64,000 nt of DNA from Streptomyces sp. M41(2017) (lineage in GTDB: Bacteria; Actinomycetota; Actinomycetes; Streptomycetales; Streptomycetaceae). Both the position numbers and the translations under genes were made by a program. Where the stretch lies: the NCBI RefSeq assembly GCF_002078175.1, contig NZ_MWFK01000001.1:3100001-3164000 (forward strand). The letters run 5' to 3'. The notes below the pieces were generated by a model. The model did not search any database. It was given only the letters and a program-made list of their open reading frames with translations, and had not been told where the DNA came from. This document shows, piece after piece, positions 52,951 to 61,303 of the stretch (position 1 is the stretch's first letter; each line of letters starts with the position of its first letter).

Positions 52951-54714
52951 GTGGAGTTCTCGCTGTTGAACGACGAGCCGGTGAGCGGGCCGGGGGACGA
53001 TCTGCTGGGCGCGGGCCGGGCCGCCCGGGAACTCGCCCGGCTGCTCCACGGCTCACGCGCCGCGACCCCGTTCACCCTCGCGGTGGACGCGGGGTGGGGC
53101 ATGGGCAAGAGCAGCCTCATGCGGCTGGTGGACGCCGAGCTGGGGGCCAGACAGGGTGTGCACACCGTCTGGTACAACGCCTGGACCTCCACCGGGGCCG
53201 ACGCCCTGGAAGGGCTGATCAAGTCCGTCCTCGTGCGCTTCGACCGCCGGGTGCTGCGGCGCGCCCTCCAGCGCGTCTCCGAGCGGCGGGCGCTCGTCGG
53301 GGTGTTCCGGGCGGCGCTCACCGTCCTGTCCGGACCGCTCGGCGCCGCCGCCCTCGTCGACCGGCTCTGGCAGGACCTGTCCGTCGACGCGCGCTCCCGC
53401 AACGCCATGCGCGACGCGCTGCGCGAGCTGACGGCGGAGTGGACCGCGTCCGCGCCCCACGACACCCGGCGCCTCCTCGTCGTCTTCATCGACGACCTCG
53501 ACCGCTGCTCGGAGGAGACCGTGCTCGCGGTGTGCGAGGCGGTGAAGGTGTACCTCGACGTGCCGGGGCTCGCGTTCGTCATCGGGTGCGACCGCTCCGC
53601 GCTCGGACCGGACGGACTCCTGCGCGACCTGTCGCCGGCCGGCTCGGCCTTCATGGAGAAGGTCCTCCAGACCAGCTACCGGGTGCCGGTCCCGGCGGCG
53701 TCCGAGGTCCGCGCGTACGTGGACGCCTGCGCACGGCGCTCCGGCATCCAGGACCTGCTGGACGACCACCTCGCCGAGCTGATCGCCCGGCGCTCGGCCC
53801 GCAACCCGCGCCGGATCAAGCGGCTCCTCAACGGCTTCGGCCTGGAGTCCGCGCTCAACCCCGTCTGGCAGGCCTACAGCGCCGAGGCCGTCATCCGCGT
53901 CCTGCTCCTCCAGCAGCTGTACCCCGACTTCTACCGGGTGCTGCTCGCCCGCGACGGCGCCGACGTGCACGCCGCCCGCGAGTTCCTCCGCTACCGGGCG
54001 GCCCGCCGGGTGCTCGGACGGCCGTTCGCCCGGCCCGTCGAAGGGGACTGGGACGTGGCGGTGGGCTGTCTGCGCGCGTACGGACTGATCGCCCCGGAGC
54101 GGGACGGAGGGGACGGGGCCCAGGACTGGAGCGAACTGCTCGCCCGCCTGGAGGAGCAACTGCCCACCGGATTCCCGGACCTGGCGCTCGACGCGAACTT
54201 CGGCCGGCTCGTCGAGGACCTGATGGCGCTGGACGAGGTGGACGACCTGGTGGGGCGGTTGCAGCAGGGAGTGCCGCAACTCGCGTCGGTGCGTGCGGAC
54301 GACGGTCCGGAACCCGCGCGCGCCGGAACCGCCCGGCGGCCGTACACCGGGATGGAGATCCTCTGGGTCGACGACCACCCCGAGCGCAACACCCGGTTCG
54401 TCGACGCGCTGGAGGAGCGCGGCGCGCGCGTGCGGGTGGCCACCGGCCGGGACGGCGCCGAGCGGGCCTTCGTGGCCGACCGGATCGACCTGCTCGTCTC
54501 CGACGTGCAGCGCGGGTCGGACCGCGCGGCGGGGCTCACGGATCTGGCGGGCTGGCGGGAGAGCGGGCTGTACCGGGGGCCGGCCGTCTTCTTCACCAAC
54601 CGGGTCACGCCGAACCGCGAGGCGCTCGCGCGGGCCGTCGACGCCCGCGTGGCCACGAGCGAGGCGTTGCTCCTCCGGTCCGTCCAGGAGGCTTACGAAC
54701 AGACCGTTCTGTAA
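52951..54714 (+). CDS. KAP-family P-loop NTPase fused to a receiver-like domain
   Basis: A 587-residue protein. Residues about 20-380 are a KAP NTPase: Walker A GWGMGKSS (about 48-55), a hydrophobic insert (about 117-137), Walker B VVFIDDLDR (181-185), and the RNPRRIKRLLNGFGL arm. KAP proteins are membrane-associated signalling ATPases common in conflict systems. Residues about 468-587 look like a CheY-type receiver: MEILWVDDHPERN (acidic pair 474-475), LLVSDVQRG (phosphoacceptor position Asp 518), VFFTNR (Thr 549). The conserved Lys is not evident, so phosphorylation is uncertain. GTG 52951 has a GGGGGAGG site about 7 bases upstream. No histidine kinase is adjacent. Confidence 0.85.
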   Translation: MEFSLLNDEPVSGPGDDLLGAGRAARELARLLHGSRAATPFTLAVDAGWGMGKSSLMRLVDAELGARQGVHTVWYNAWTSTGADALEGLIKSVLVRFDRRVLRRALQRVSERRALVGVFRAALTVLSGPLGAAALVDRLWQDLSVDARSRNAMRDALRELTAEWTASAPHDTRRLLVVFIDDLDRCSEETVLAVCEAVKVYLDVPGLAFVIGCDRSALGPDGLLRDLSPAGSAFMEKVLQTSYRVPVPAASEVRAYVDACARRSGIQDLLDDHLAELIARRSARNPRRIKRLLNGFGLESALNPVWQAYSAEAVIRVLLLQQLYPDFYRVLLARDGADVHAAREFLRYRAARRVLGRPFARPVEGDWDVAVGCLRAYGLIAPERDGGDGAQDWSELLARLEEQLPTGFPDLALDANFGRLVEDLMALDEVDDLVGRLQQGVPQLASVRADDGPEPARAGTARRPYTGMEILWVDDHPERNTRFVDALEERGARVRVATGRDGAERAFVADRIDLLVSDVQRGSDRAAGLTDLAGWRESGLYRGPAVFFTNRVTPNREALARAVDARVATSEALLLRSVQEAYEQTVL

Positions 54715-54850
54715 AGGGTGTTGTTCGGGACATCCCCGGCCGGAAACCGCTTCTTGTCCACCCGCCCCACCCCCCTCACAATGCGCATGACAAAACAGAA
54801 GGTGGCCGGAAGACCTCCGGTCGCCCCACGTCGCAAGAGGGGACCCCCAC

Positions 54851-55732
54851 ATGAGAAAGCCTCTCGTCGCCGCGCTCTTCGCCCTGGTGATCGCCGGGGC
54901 CGGCGCGGCACCCGCGGTCGCGGCACCCGCGCCCGAGTCGGCTCCCGCGCACAGCTCGGCCTCCGCCGTCACCGCGGACACCGGGGCGCCGGCCCTGAAG
55001 GCCGTCAGCCTCGCCGGGACCGTCGCGCTCAGCAACTGCTCCGGATCCGTCGTCCGCTTCCCCAACTCGGCGGACACCGACCCGGCGCTCGTGCTCTCCA
55101 ACGGGCACTGCCTGGAGACCGGCTTCCCGGAGCCCGGTGAGGTGATCGTCGGCCAGAGCTCCAGCCGGACCTTCGGCCTGCTCAACTCGGCCGGCACCAA
55201 GGTCGCCACGCTGCGGGCCAGCAAGGTCGCGTACTCCACGATGACCGACACGGACATCACGATCTACCAGCTCACCAGCACCTACGCGACCATCAGGAAC
55301 TCGTACGGCATCAGCGCGCTGACGGTGCAGAACACGCACCCGACCGCCGGTACGGCCATCACCGTGGCCTCCGGCTACTGGAAGAAGCTCTACAACTGCA
55401 ACGTCGACGGGTTCGTGTACCGCCTCAAGGAGGGTGACTGGACCTGGAAGGACTCGGTCCGTTACACCTCCGCCTGCAACACCATCGGCGGCACCTCGGG
55501 CTCCCCGGTCGTCGACCAGGCCACCGGCAAGGTCGTCGCCGTCAACAACACGGGCAACGAGGACGGCGAGCGCTGCACGGTGAACAACCCGTGCGAGGTC
55601 GACGCGAGCGGCAATGTCACCGTCCGCCAGGGCATCAACTACGCCGAGGAGACCTACCAGATCCCGGCGTGCTTCACGACCGGCAACAAGCTCAACCTGG
55701 CCGCGAGCGGCTGCGTCCTGCCCAAGCCGTAG
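54851..55732 (+). CDS. secreted trypsin-like serine protease (S1)
   Basis: A 293-residue secreted protease. A signal peptide (MRKPLVAALFALVIAGAGAAPAVAA) and a short pro-region precede a chymotrypsin-fold domain with catalytic His in LSNGHCLE, Asp in MTDTDITIYQL and Ser in GGTSGSPVVD. Five cysteines in the mature part suggest two disulfides. There is no membrane or wall anchor. AAGAGGGG precedes ATG 54851. An isolated gene, 136 bases after the KAP gene. Confidence 0.92.
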   Translation: MRKPLVAALFALVIAGAGAAPAVAAPAPESAPAHSSASAVTADTGAPALKAVSLAGTVALSNCSGSVVRFPNSADTDPALVLSNGHCLETGFPEPGEVIVGQSSSRTFGLLNSAGTKVATLRASKVAYSTMTDTDITIYQLTSTYATIRNSYGISALTVQNTHPTAGTAITVASGYWKKLYNCNVDGFVYRLKEGDWTWKDSVRYTSACNTIGGTSGSPVVDQATGKVVAVNNTGNEDGERCTVNNPCEVDASGNVTVRQGINYAEETYQIPACFTTGNKLNLAASGCVLPKP

Positions 55733-55767
55733 GTCCCGTCCGGGAACGGGCCGACGGGGGCGGGCGG

Positions 55768-57396
55768 TCACGCCGTGCGGCGGACCGCCCGTCCCGCCAG
55801 GACGTCCGTCCTGCGGCCGTCCTCGACGACGAACCGCCCGTCGATCAGGACGTGCGGGATACCGGTCGGCAGCGTGCGCGGCGCCTCGAAGGTCGAGCCC
55901 GCCGCCACCGTCGCCGGGTCGAAGAGGACGAGGTCGGCGCGGTAGCCCTCGCGGACGAGCCCGCGGTCGGGCAGCCTCAGCCGGGCGGCGGGCCTGCCGC
56001 TGAGGTGGGCGACGCACTCCTCCAGCGACAGCACGCCCAACTCCCGTACGTACCGGCCGAGATAATGCGGGAAGGTGCCGTAGGCGCGCGGGTGCGGCTT
56101 GTCGCCGCGCAGGATGCCGTCGGAGCCGCCGGTGTGCACCGGGTGCCGCATGATGGCGCGGACGTTCTCCTCGTGGCCGACGTGCTGGAGGATCGTCGGG
56201 CCGAGACCGTCCTCGACGAGCAGGCGGCGCGCGGTGACCCAGGGCGCCTCGCCGCGCAGGTCGGCGGCGTCCTGGACGGACCGGCCGACGTACCAGCCGA
56301 GGTCCGGGTCGCTCACCCCCGAGATCTCGATCGTGCGCCACTCGATGGGCACGCCGTGACAGCCGTCGGCTCCGAGGACCTCCATGTGGTGCCGGATGCG
56401 TTCGGCGGTCGTGTCGTCCCGCAGCCGGGCGAGGACCGCCTCCGGCCCGCCCTCGCTCGCCCAGCTCGGCAGCATCGCCACGAGCGTGGTGCAGCCGGGC
56501 GTGTACGGATACGTGTCGAGGGTGATGTCGGCGCCGCCCGCGAGCGCCGTGTCGAGCAGGGCCAGCAGGTCGGGCGCCTTCCCCTCGTTCACGCCGAAGT
56601 TCATGGTGGCGTGGGCGAGATGCAGCGGGCAGCCGGCCTCGCGGGTGAGGGCCACCATCTCCTCGTACGCCGCGAGGGCTCCCGCCCCGTAGGAGCGGTG
56701 GTGCGGGCAGTAGTAGCCGCCGTGCTCCGCCACCACCCGGCACAGGGCGGTGAGTTCGGCGTCCTTGGCGTACATCCCGGGGGTGTACGTCAGCCCGGAG
56801 GACATGCCGACGGCGCCCTCGCGCAGGCCGTCCGCGACCAACTGCCGCATCCGGTCCAGCTCCTGAGGAGTGGCGTCGCGGTCCTCCCAGCCGACCGCCA
56901 GCATGCGGACGGTGCCCTGGGGGATCAGGTACGCGGCGTTCACCGCGATGCCCTCGCCGTCGAAGCCGTGGTCGAGGCGGTCCAGGTACTCGCCGACGGA
57001 GCGCCAGGTGAAGTCGATGTCCTCGCCGTAGCCGTTCCACCCGGTGATCGCCCGGCGGACCTCGGCGAGCGTCCGGTCGTCCACCGGTGCGTAGGACAGG
57101 CCGTCCTGGCCGAGGACTTCGAGGGTCACGCCCTGCGCGGCCTTCGCGCTGTGGTCCGGATCCCGCAGCAGCGCGAGATCGCTGTGCGCGTGCATGTCGA
57201 TGAAGCCGGGGGCGAGGACGAGCCCCTCCGCGTCCAGCTCACGTGTCCCGCGCGGCCGTTGACAGCCCGCGGCCGCCGCCTCCTTCACGATCGACACGAT
57301 CCGGCCCTCGCGGACGGCCACGTCGGCGCGGTAGGAGGGGGCGCCGCTGCCGTCGGCGACGTCCACGTCCCGGATGACGAGCTCGGCGTGATCCAT
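55768..57396 (-). CDS. N-acyl-D-amino-acid deacylase (D-aminoacylase)
   Basis: A 542-residue amidohydrolase that removes acyl groups from N-acyl-D-amino acids. The N-terminal beta sandwich leads into the metal motif GFIDMHAHSD, with VTLEVLGQDG (bridging Cys replaced by Leu at the expected spot is not certain), HHRSYG, HLAHATMNFG and SDGILRGDKPHPRAYGTFP, the last being diagnostic for D-aminoacylase-type enzymes. The C-terminus has DRGLVREGYRADLVLFDP. ATG 57396 has no strong ribosome site. It follows the PLP enzyme gene by 17 bases in one operon. Confidence 0.93.
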   Translation of the reverse strand: MDHAELVIRDVDVADGSGAPSYRADVAVREGRIVSIVKEAAAAGCQRPRGTRELDAEGLVLAPGFIDMHAHSDLALLRDPDHSAKAAQGVTLEVLGQDGLSYAPVDDRTLAEVRRAITGWNGYGEDIDFTWRSVGEYLDRLDHGFDGEGIAVNAAYLIPQGTVRMLAVGWEDRDATPQELDRMRQLVADGLREGAVGMSSGLTYTPGMYAKDAELTALCRVVAEHGGYYCPHHRSYGAGALAAYEEMVALTREAGCPLHLAHATMNFGVNEGKAPDLLALLDTALAGGADITLDTYPYTPGCTTLVAMLPSWASEGGPEAVLARLRDDTTAERIRHHMEVLGADGCHGVPIEWRTIEISGVSDPDLGWYVGRSVQDAADLRGEAPWVTARRLLVEDGLGPTILQHVGHEENVRAIMRHPVHTGGSDGILRGDKPHPRAYGTFPHYLGRYVRELGVLSLEECVAHLSGRPAARLRLPDRGLVREGYRADLVLFDPATVAAGSTFEAPRTLPTGIPHVLIDGRFVVEDGRRTDVLAGRAVRRTA

Positions 57397-57413
57397 GGAA
57401 CGACCCAACTCTT

Positions 57414-58691
57414 CTAGAAGAACGTGCGGATGTAGTCGACGACCGTGCCGTCCGCCTCGACCAGTGGGATCAGCTGCCACTTGTCGAAGGACGTGCACGG
57501 ATGCGACAGGCCCATGCCGAGCCAGTCGCCGACCTCCAGATCCGCCTCCGGTCCCGTCCGCAGCCAGGCGTGCTGGTCGGAGAGGCCGGTGACCTCGACG
57601 CCGTCCGCCGGGCGCTCGGCACCGTCGCGGCGCACCACCTGGGCGAGGGGGAGGTCGAGGTCGTAGGCCGCGTCCCGCTTGCCGGCGTTCGCGAACGCCT
57701 GCTCGGCCGAGGGCCGCGAGACGACCTGCGCCCAGAGCCGGAACGCCGGGTGCAGCGCGCCCTCCTCCGGGACCCGGGTGAAGGGCGTCAGCTTCCGGTA
57801 GTGGCCGTCGTCGTGCGAGACGTACGCGCCCGACCGGAGCAGCTTCAGGACGGGCAGGGAGAGGTCGGGGATCTCCGCGAAGACGTCGGCGACCGCGTCG
57901 AACCAGGCGCTGCCGCCCGCGCTCACCACGACCTCGTCGAGGCCCTTGAACCGTCCGGCGCCGTCGAAGGACACCGCGAGCGCGGTCAGCCGGCGCAGCC
58001 AGGCGTGCACCCGCTCCGGGTCGGCGTCCGGCACCTCGCCCTCGTAGCCCGCGACACCCACCAGCCGGAGCGTCGAGGTGGCCCCCACCGCGTCCGCGAC
58101 CGCCGCGCACTCCGCCTCCGTCCGCACCCCGGTACGGGCGCCCTCCCCGGCGGCCAGCTCGACGACCACGTCCACCGGGCGGGCGCTCGCGTCCAGAGCG
58201 GCGTCCATCAGTTCCACACCGCGCACCGAGTCGACGTAACAGACGAAGCGGAAGTCCGGGTCCCCGGCCAGCTCGGCGGCGATCCAGCGCAGCGCGGCCG
58301 CGTCGACGAGCTCGTTCGCCAGGAAGATCCGGTCGACGCCGAACTCCCGGGCCACGCGCACCTGGTGGGGGACGGCGAGGGTGATGCCCCAGGCACCGTG
58401 CTCGATCTGCTGGTGGAAGAGCTGCGGGGCCATGGACGTCTTGCCGTGCGGGGCGAAGGCGAGCCCGTGCCGGGTGGCGTACGTCTCCATCAGTTCGAGG
58501 TTGTGGGCCAGGCGCTCGGCGGAGAGGGCGAGCACCGGGGTGGTGAAGCCGTCCGTGAAGAGGTTCCTGCGCCGCGCGGCCAGCTCGCCCACGGTCAGGC
58601 CGTACGCGTCCGGGGGGAGGCCCTTGAAGCGGTGGTCGACGCGGTCCGCCGCGAGAGCGGCCAGTGATGCGGCGGCGGTGTCGGCGCTCAT
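57414..58691 (-). CDS. D-serine dehydratase-like PLP enzyme (alanine racemase fold)
   Basis: A 425-residue fold-type III PLP enzyme, probably acting on a D-amino acid such as D-serine or D-threonine. The PLP lysine is in FAPHGKTSM (Lys 84). The C-terminus carries SHPC (His 397, Cys 399), which in eukaryote-type D-serine dehydratases binds the catalytic zinc. AAGGAGG lies about 4 bases before ATG 58691. It is the first gene of a two-gene operon with the D-aminoacylase, divergent from the PfkB/IclR/RidA/GntP operon. Confidence 0.9.
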   Translation of the reverse strand: MSADTAAASLAALAADRVDHRFKGLPPDAYGLTVGELAARRRNLFTDGFTTPVLALSAERLAHNLELMETYATRHGLAFAPHGKTSMAPQLFHQQIEHGAWGITLAVPHQVRVAREFGVDRIFLANELVDAAALRWIAAELAGDPDFRFVCYVDSVRGVELMDAALDASARPVDVVVELAAGEGARTGVRTEAECAAVADAVGATSTLRLVGVAGYEGEVPDADPERVHAWLRRLTALAVSFDGAGRFKGLDEVVVSAGGSAWFDAVADVFAEIPDLSLPVLKLLRSGAYVSHDDGHYRKLTPFTRVPEEGALHPAFRLWAQVVSRPSAEQAFANAGKRDAAYDLDLPLAQVVRRDGAERPADGVEVTGLSDQHAWLRTGPEADLEVGDWLGMGLSHPCTSFDKWQLIPLVEADGTVVDYIRTFF

Positions 58692-58758
58692 GGAGCCTCC
58701 TTGGTGTCCGTGTCCCGGGTGCTCGGAACAGGTGCGCGGTGTGCTGCGGCCTGAGCAT

Positions 58759-58775
58759 GTTGCATGGTGTGCAAC
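58759..58775. promoter_or_regulatory. IclR-type operator candidate
   Basis: GTTGCA-TGGTG-TGCAAC is a perfect 6-bp dyad with a 5-base spacer in the divergent promoter region between the D-amino-acid catabolic operon and the kinase/IclR operon. It is placed to control both directions. Confidence 0.6.
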
Positions 58776-58879
58776 GCTCATTGCGTATGTCGCTTACCGC
58801 TGTCTAACATCCCAGCCAACGCAGGGTCAACGGTGCCGTTCGCCGCCGTCGGCCGCTACAGCGAGGAGCCCCGACCATC

Positions 58880-59992
58880 GTGACCAGCAACGGACCCGCA
58901 GGCGCAGCGTCCCCCGACGCGACCGCCGACACCGGCACCGACGCCCGCGCCGGCGGCGTGGACGTGGTGGCGCTCGGCGAGTCCATGGTCACCTTTCTGC
59001 CCACCCGGGCCGGGCGCCTCGCCGACGTACCGTCCTTCGAGCGGGGCATCGGCGGCGCCGAGTCCAACGTGGCCTGTGTCCTCGCCTCTGCCGGACACAC
59101 CGCGCGCTGGGTCTCCCGGGTCGGCGCCGACGGGTTCGGAGACCACCTCGTGGAGGCCGTCGCGGCGTACGGAGTCGACACCTCCGCCGTCCGCCGCGAC
59201 CCAGACCGGCCGACCGGCATCTACTTCCGCACCGCGGGCGACCGGGCCACCGACGCCCACGAAGTCGCCTACTACCGCGCCGGATCCGCCGCCTCCGCGA
59301 TGACCGCCGACAACACCGACCTGGCCGCCACCCGGTCGGCGCGCGTCCTGCACCTGTCCGGCATCACCGCCGCCCTGTCCGCCGGCTGTCTGGCCCTGAT
59401 GCGCGAGCTGACCGCCCCGCGTCCCGGCCGCCCCCTCGTCTCCTTCGACGTCAACCACCGCCCGGGACTCTGGCGCGACCACCCCGAGGGCCCGCGCGTC
59501 CTGCTCGACCTCGCCCGCGGCGCCGACCTCGTCTTCGTCGGCGACGACGAGGCGAGCGAGGCCTGGGACCTGCACGGGGCCCGGGCCGTCCGCGAGGCCC
59601 TGCCCGAACCGGACGTCCTGGTCGTCAAGCACGGCGAGGACGGAGCCGTCGTCTTCGACAGGCGGGCCGGCGAAGGGGCCGTGCCGGCCGACGGCATCTT
59701 CGTCCCCGCCCTGCACGTCGACGTCGTCGCCGCCGTCGGCGCCGGGGACGCCTTCGCGGCCGGATTCCTCTCCGCCACCCTGCGCGGCCTGCCCGTCCGC
59801 GACCGCATCCGGCACGGCCACCTGATGGCCGCCGCCGCCCTCACCGTCCCCGGCGACCTCGCCCAGCCGCCCGCCCGCGGCCACGCCGACCGGCTGGCCG
59901 CACTCGACGACCGCGCCTGGGAGACACTTCGTCTCGGCCCCGGCTGGACCGAAGCCGACGCACGGGCCGCCGAGGAGGTACGTACGCCATGA
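58880..59992 (+). CDS. PfkB-family sugar kinase (2-keto-3-deoxygluconate kinase-like)
   Basis: A 370-residue ribokinase-fold kinase. The N-terminal GGxN signature appears in GGAESNVACVLASAGH, and the C-terminal signature has the catalytic base (GAGDAFAAGFL). GESMVTF near the start and YYRAGSAAS fit the KDG-kinase subgroup. A sugar kinase is unexpected in a D-amino-acid cluster; it may act on a hydroxy or keto acid instead. GTG 58880 is the start, with GAGGAG 11 bases upstream. It overlaps the IclR gene by ATGA. Confidence 0.9.
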   Translation: MTSNGPAGAASPDATADTGTDARAGGVDVVALGESMVTFLPTRAGRLADVPSFERGIGGAESNVACVLASAGHTARWVSRVGADGFGDHLVEAVAAYGVDTSAVRRDPDRPTGIYFRTAGDRATDAHEVAYYRAGSAASAMTADNTDLAATRSARVLHLSGITAALSAGCLALMRELTAPRPGRPLVSFDVNHRPGLWRDHPEGPRVLLDLARGADLVFVGDDEASEAWDLHGARAVREALPEPDVLVVKHGEDGAVVFDRRAGEGAVPADGIFVPALHVDVVAAVGAGDAFAAGFLSATLRGLPVRDRIRHGHLMAAAALTVPGDLAQPPARGHADRLAALDDRAWETLRLGPGWTEADARAAEEVRTP

Positions 59993-60744
59993 GCCAGACC
60001 GTCGACCGAGCGCTGAGCATCCTGCCGCTGCTCGCCGAGGGCCCCGCCGACCTCGGACAGGTCGCCGAACGCCTCGGCGTCCACAAGTCCACCGCGCTCC
60101 GCCTGCTGCGCACCCTCCACGAACACGGCCTGGTCCACCGCCAGTCCGACCAGCGCTACCGCCTCGGAGCCCGCCTCTTCGCCCTCGCGCAGGAGGCCGT
60201 CGAGAACCTCGACGTCCGCGAGATCGCCCACCCCCACCTCGTCCGCCTCAACGAGCAGTGCGGCCACACCGTCCACCTCGCCGTGTACGAGGAGAACGAG
60301 GTCCTCTACATCGACAAGGTGGAGAGCCGCTACCCGGTGCGGATGTACTCGCGGATCGGCAAACCCGTCGCCATCACCGTCGCCGCCGTCGCCAAACTGC
60401 TCCTCGCCGACCTGCCCGAGACCGAGCGGCGGGCCGTCGCCGACAAACTCGACTACCCCCTGTACACGGCCCGTTCGACCCCCAGCGCCGCCGCCTTCAT
60501 GAAGGAACTGGCGACGGTGCGCGAACAGGGCTGGGCCACCGACCTCGGTGGCCACGAGGAGTCCATCAACTGCGTCGGCGCGCCCATCCGCGGCGCCGAC
60601 GGACGGGTCGCCGCCGCCATGTCGGTCTCCGCGCCCAACGTCGTCGTCACCGCCGACGAACTCCTCACCCTTCTCCCGCTGGTGCGCCGTACGGCGGACG
60701 CCATCAGCCGCGACTACTCCGGCAAAGCCCCCACGAAGGAATGA
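59989..60744 (+). CDS. IclR-family transcriptional regulator
   Basis: A 251-residue regulator. N-terminal winged helix (LGQVAERLGVHKSTALRLLRTLHEHGLVHRQ) and an IclR effector domain (VHLAVYEENEVLYIDKVES, GGHEESINCVGAPIRGADGRVAAAMSVSAP). It is translationally coupled to the PfkB gene (ATGA) with GAGGAGG before it. It probably binds the GTTGCA dyad at 58759-58775 and controls both divergent operons in response to a pathway intermediate. Confidence 0.94.
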   Translation: MSQTVDRALSILPLLAEGPADLGQVAERLGVHKSTALRLLRTLHEHGLVHRQSDQRYRLGARLFALAQEAVENLDVREIAHPHLVRLNEQCGHTVHLAVYEENEVLYIDKVESRYPVRMYSRIGKPVAITVAAVAKLLLADLPETERRAVADKLDYPLYTARSTPSAAAFMKELATVREQGWATDLGGHEESINCVGAPIRGADGRVAAAMSVSAPNVVVTADELLTLLPLVRRTADAISRDYSGKAPTKE

Positions 60745-60751
60745 TCACCGC

Positions 60752-61162
60752 ATGACCGACAAGACCGCTCTCACCCCCTCGACCCACACCACCCCGCCCG
60801 CGAAGTTCTCGCACGGCGTGAAGAAGGGCAACATCCTCCAGGTCGCCGGCCAGGTCGGCTTCCTGCCCGCCGAGGACGGCAAGCCCCCGACGCCCGCCGG
60901 GCCCACCCTGCGCGAGCAGACCCTCCAGACCCTCGCCAACGTCAAGGCGATCCTCGAAGAGGGCGGCTCCGGCTGGGACGACGCGATGATGATCCGCGTC
61001 TACCTCACCGACGTCGACCACTTCGCCGAGATGAACGAGATCTACAACCAGTACTTCGAGGAGCAGGGCCTCACCGCGCCCCCCGCCGCCCGCACGACGG
61101 TCTACGTCGGTCTGCCGGCCGGGCTCCTCATCGAGATCGACGTCCTCGCCGTCCTCGGCTGA
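60752..61162 (+). CDS. ridA: RidA-family enamine/imine deaminase
   Basis: A 136-residue protein that hydrolyses reactive enamines and imines released by PLP dehydratases. Diagnostic residues: GQVGF, TLANVKAILEEGGSGWDDAMMIRVYLTD, and the catalytic Arg in PAARTTVYVGLP (Arg 114). It begins 7 bases after the IclR stop, in one operon. Its presence with a D-serine dehydratase-like gene is logical: it would detoxify 2-aminoacrylate from the dehydration. Confidence 0.92.
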   Translation: MTDKTALTPSTHTTPPAKFSHGVKKGNILQVAGQVGFLPAEDGKPPTPAGPTLREQTLQTLANVKAILEEGGSGWDDAMMIRVYLTDVDHFAEMNEIYNQYFEEQGLTAPPAARTTVYVGLPAGLLIEIDVLAVLG

Positions 61163-61303
61163 CGTCCGCTCGCGGGCTCACGCCCGTCCGACTCCCGCAC
61201 CCCGTACGTCATCACGGTGCGGCGCCCCCATCCAGGAGGCGCCGCACCGCGATACCCCCTGCCCGAAAGCACCATGGACTTACGAAAACGAGGCCCTCCA
61301 CCC

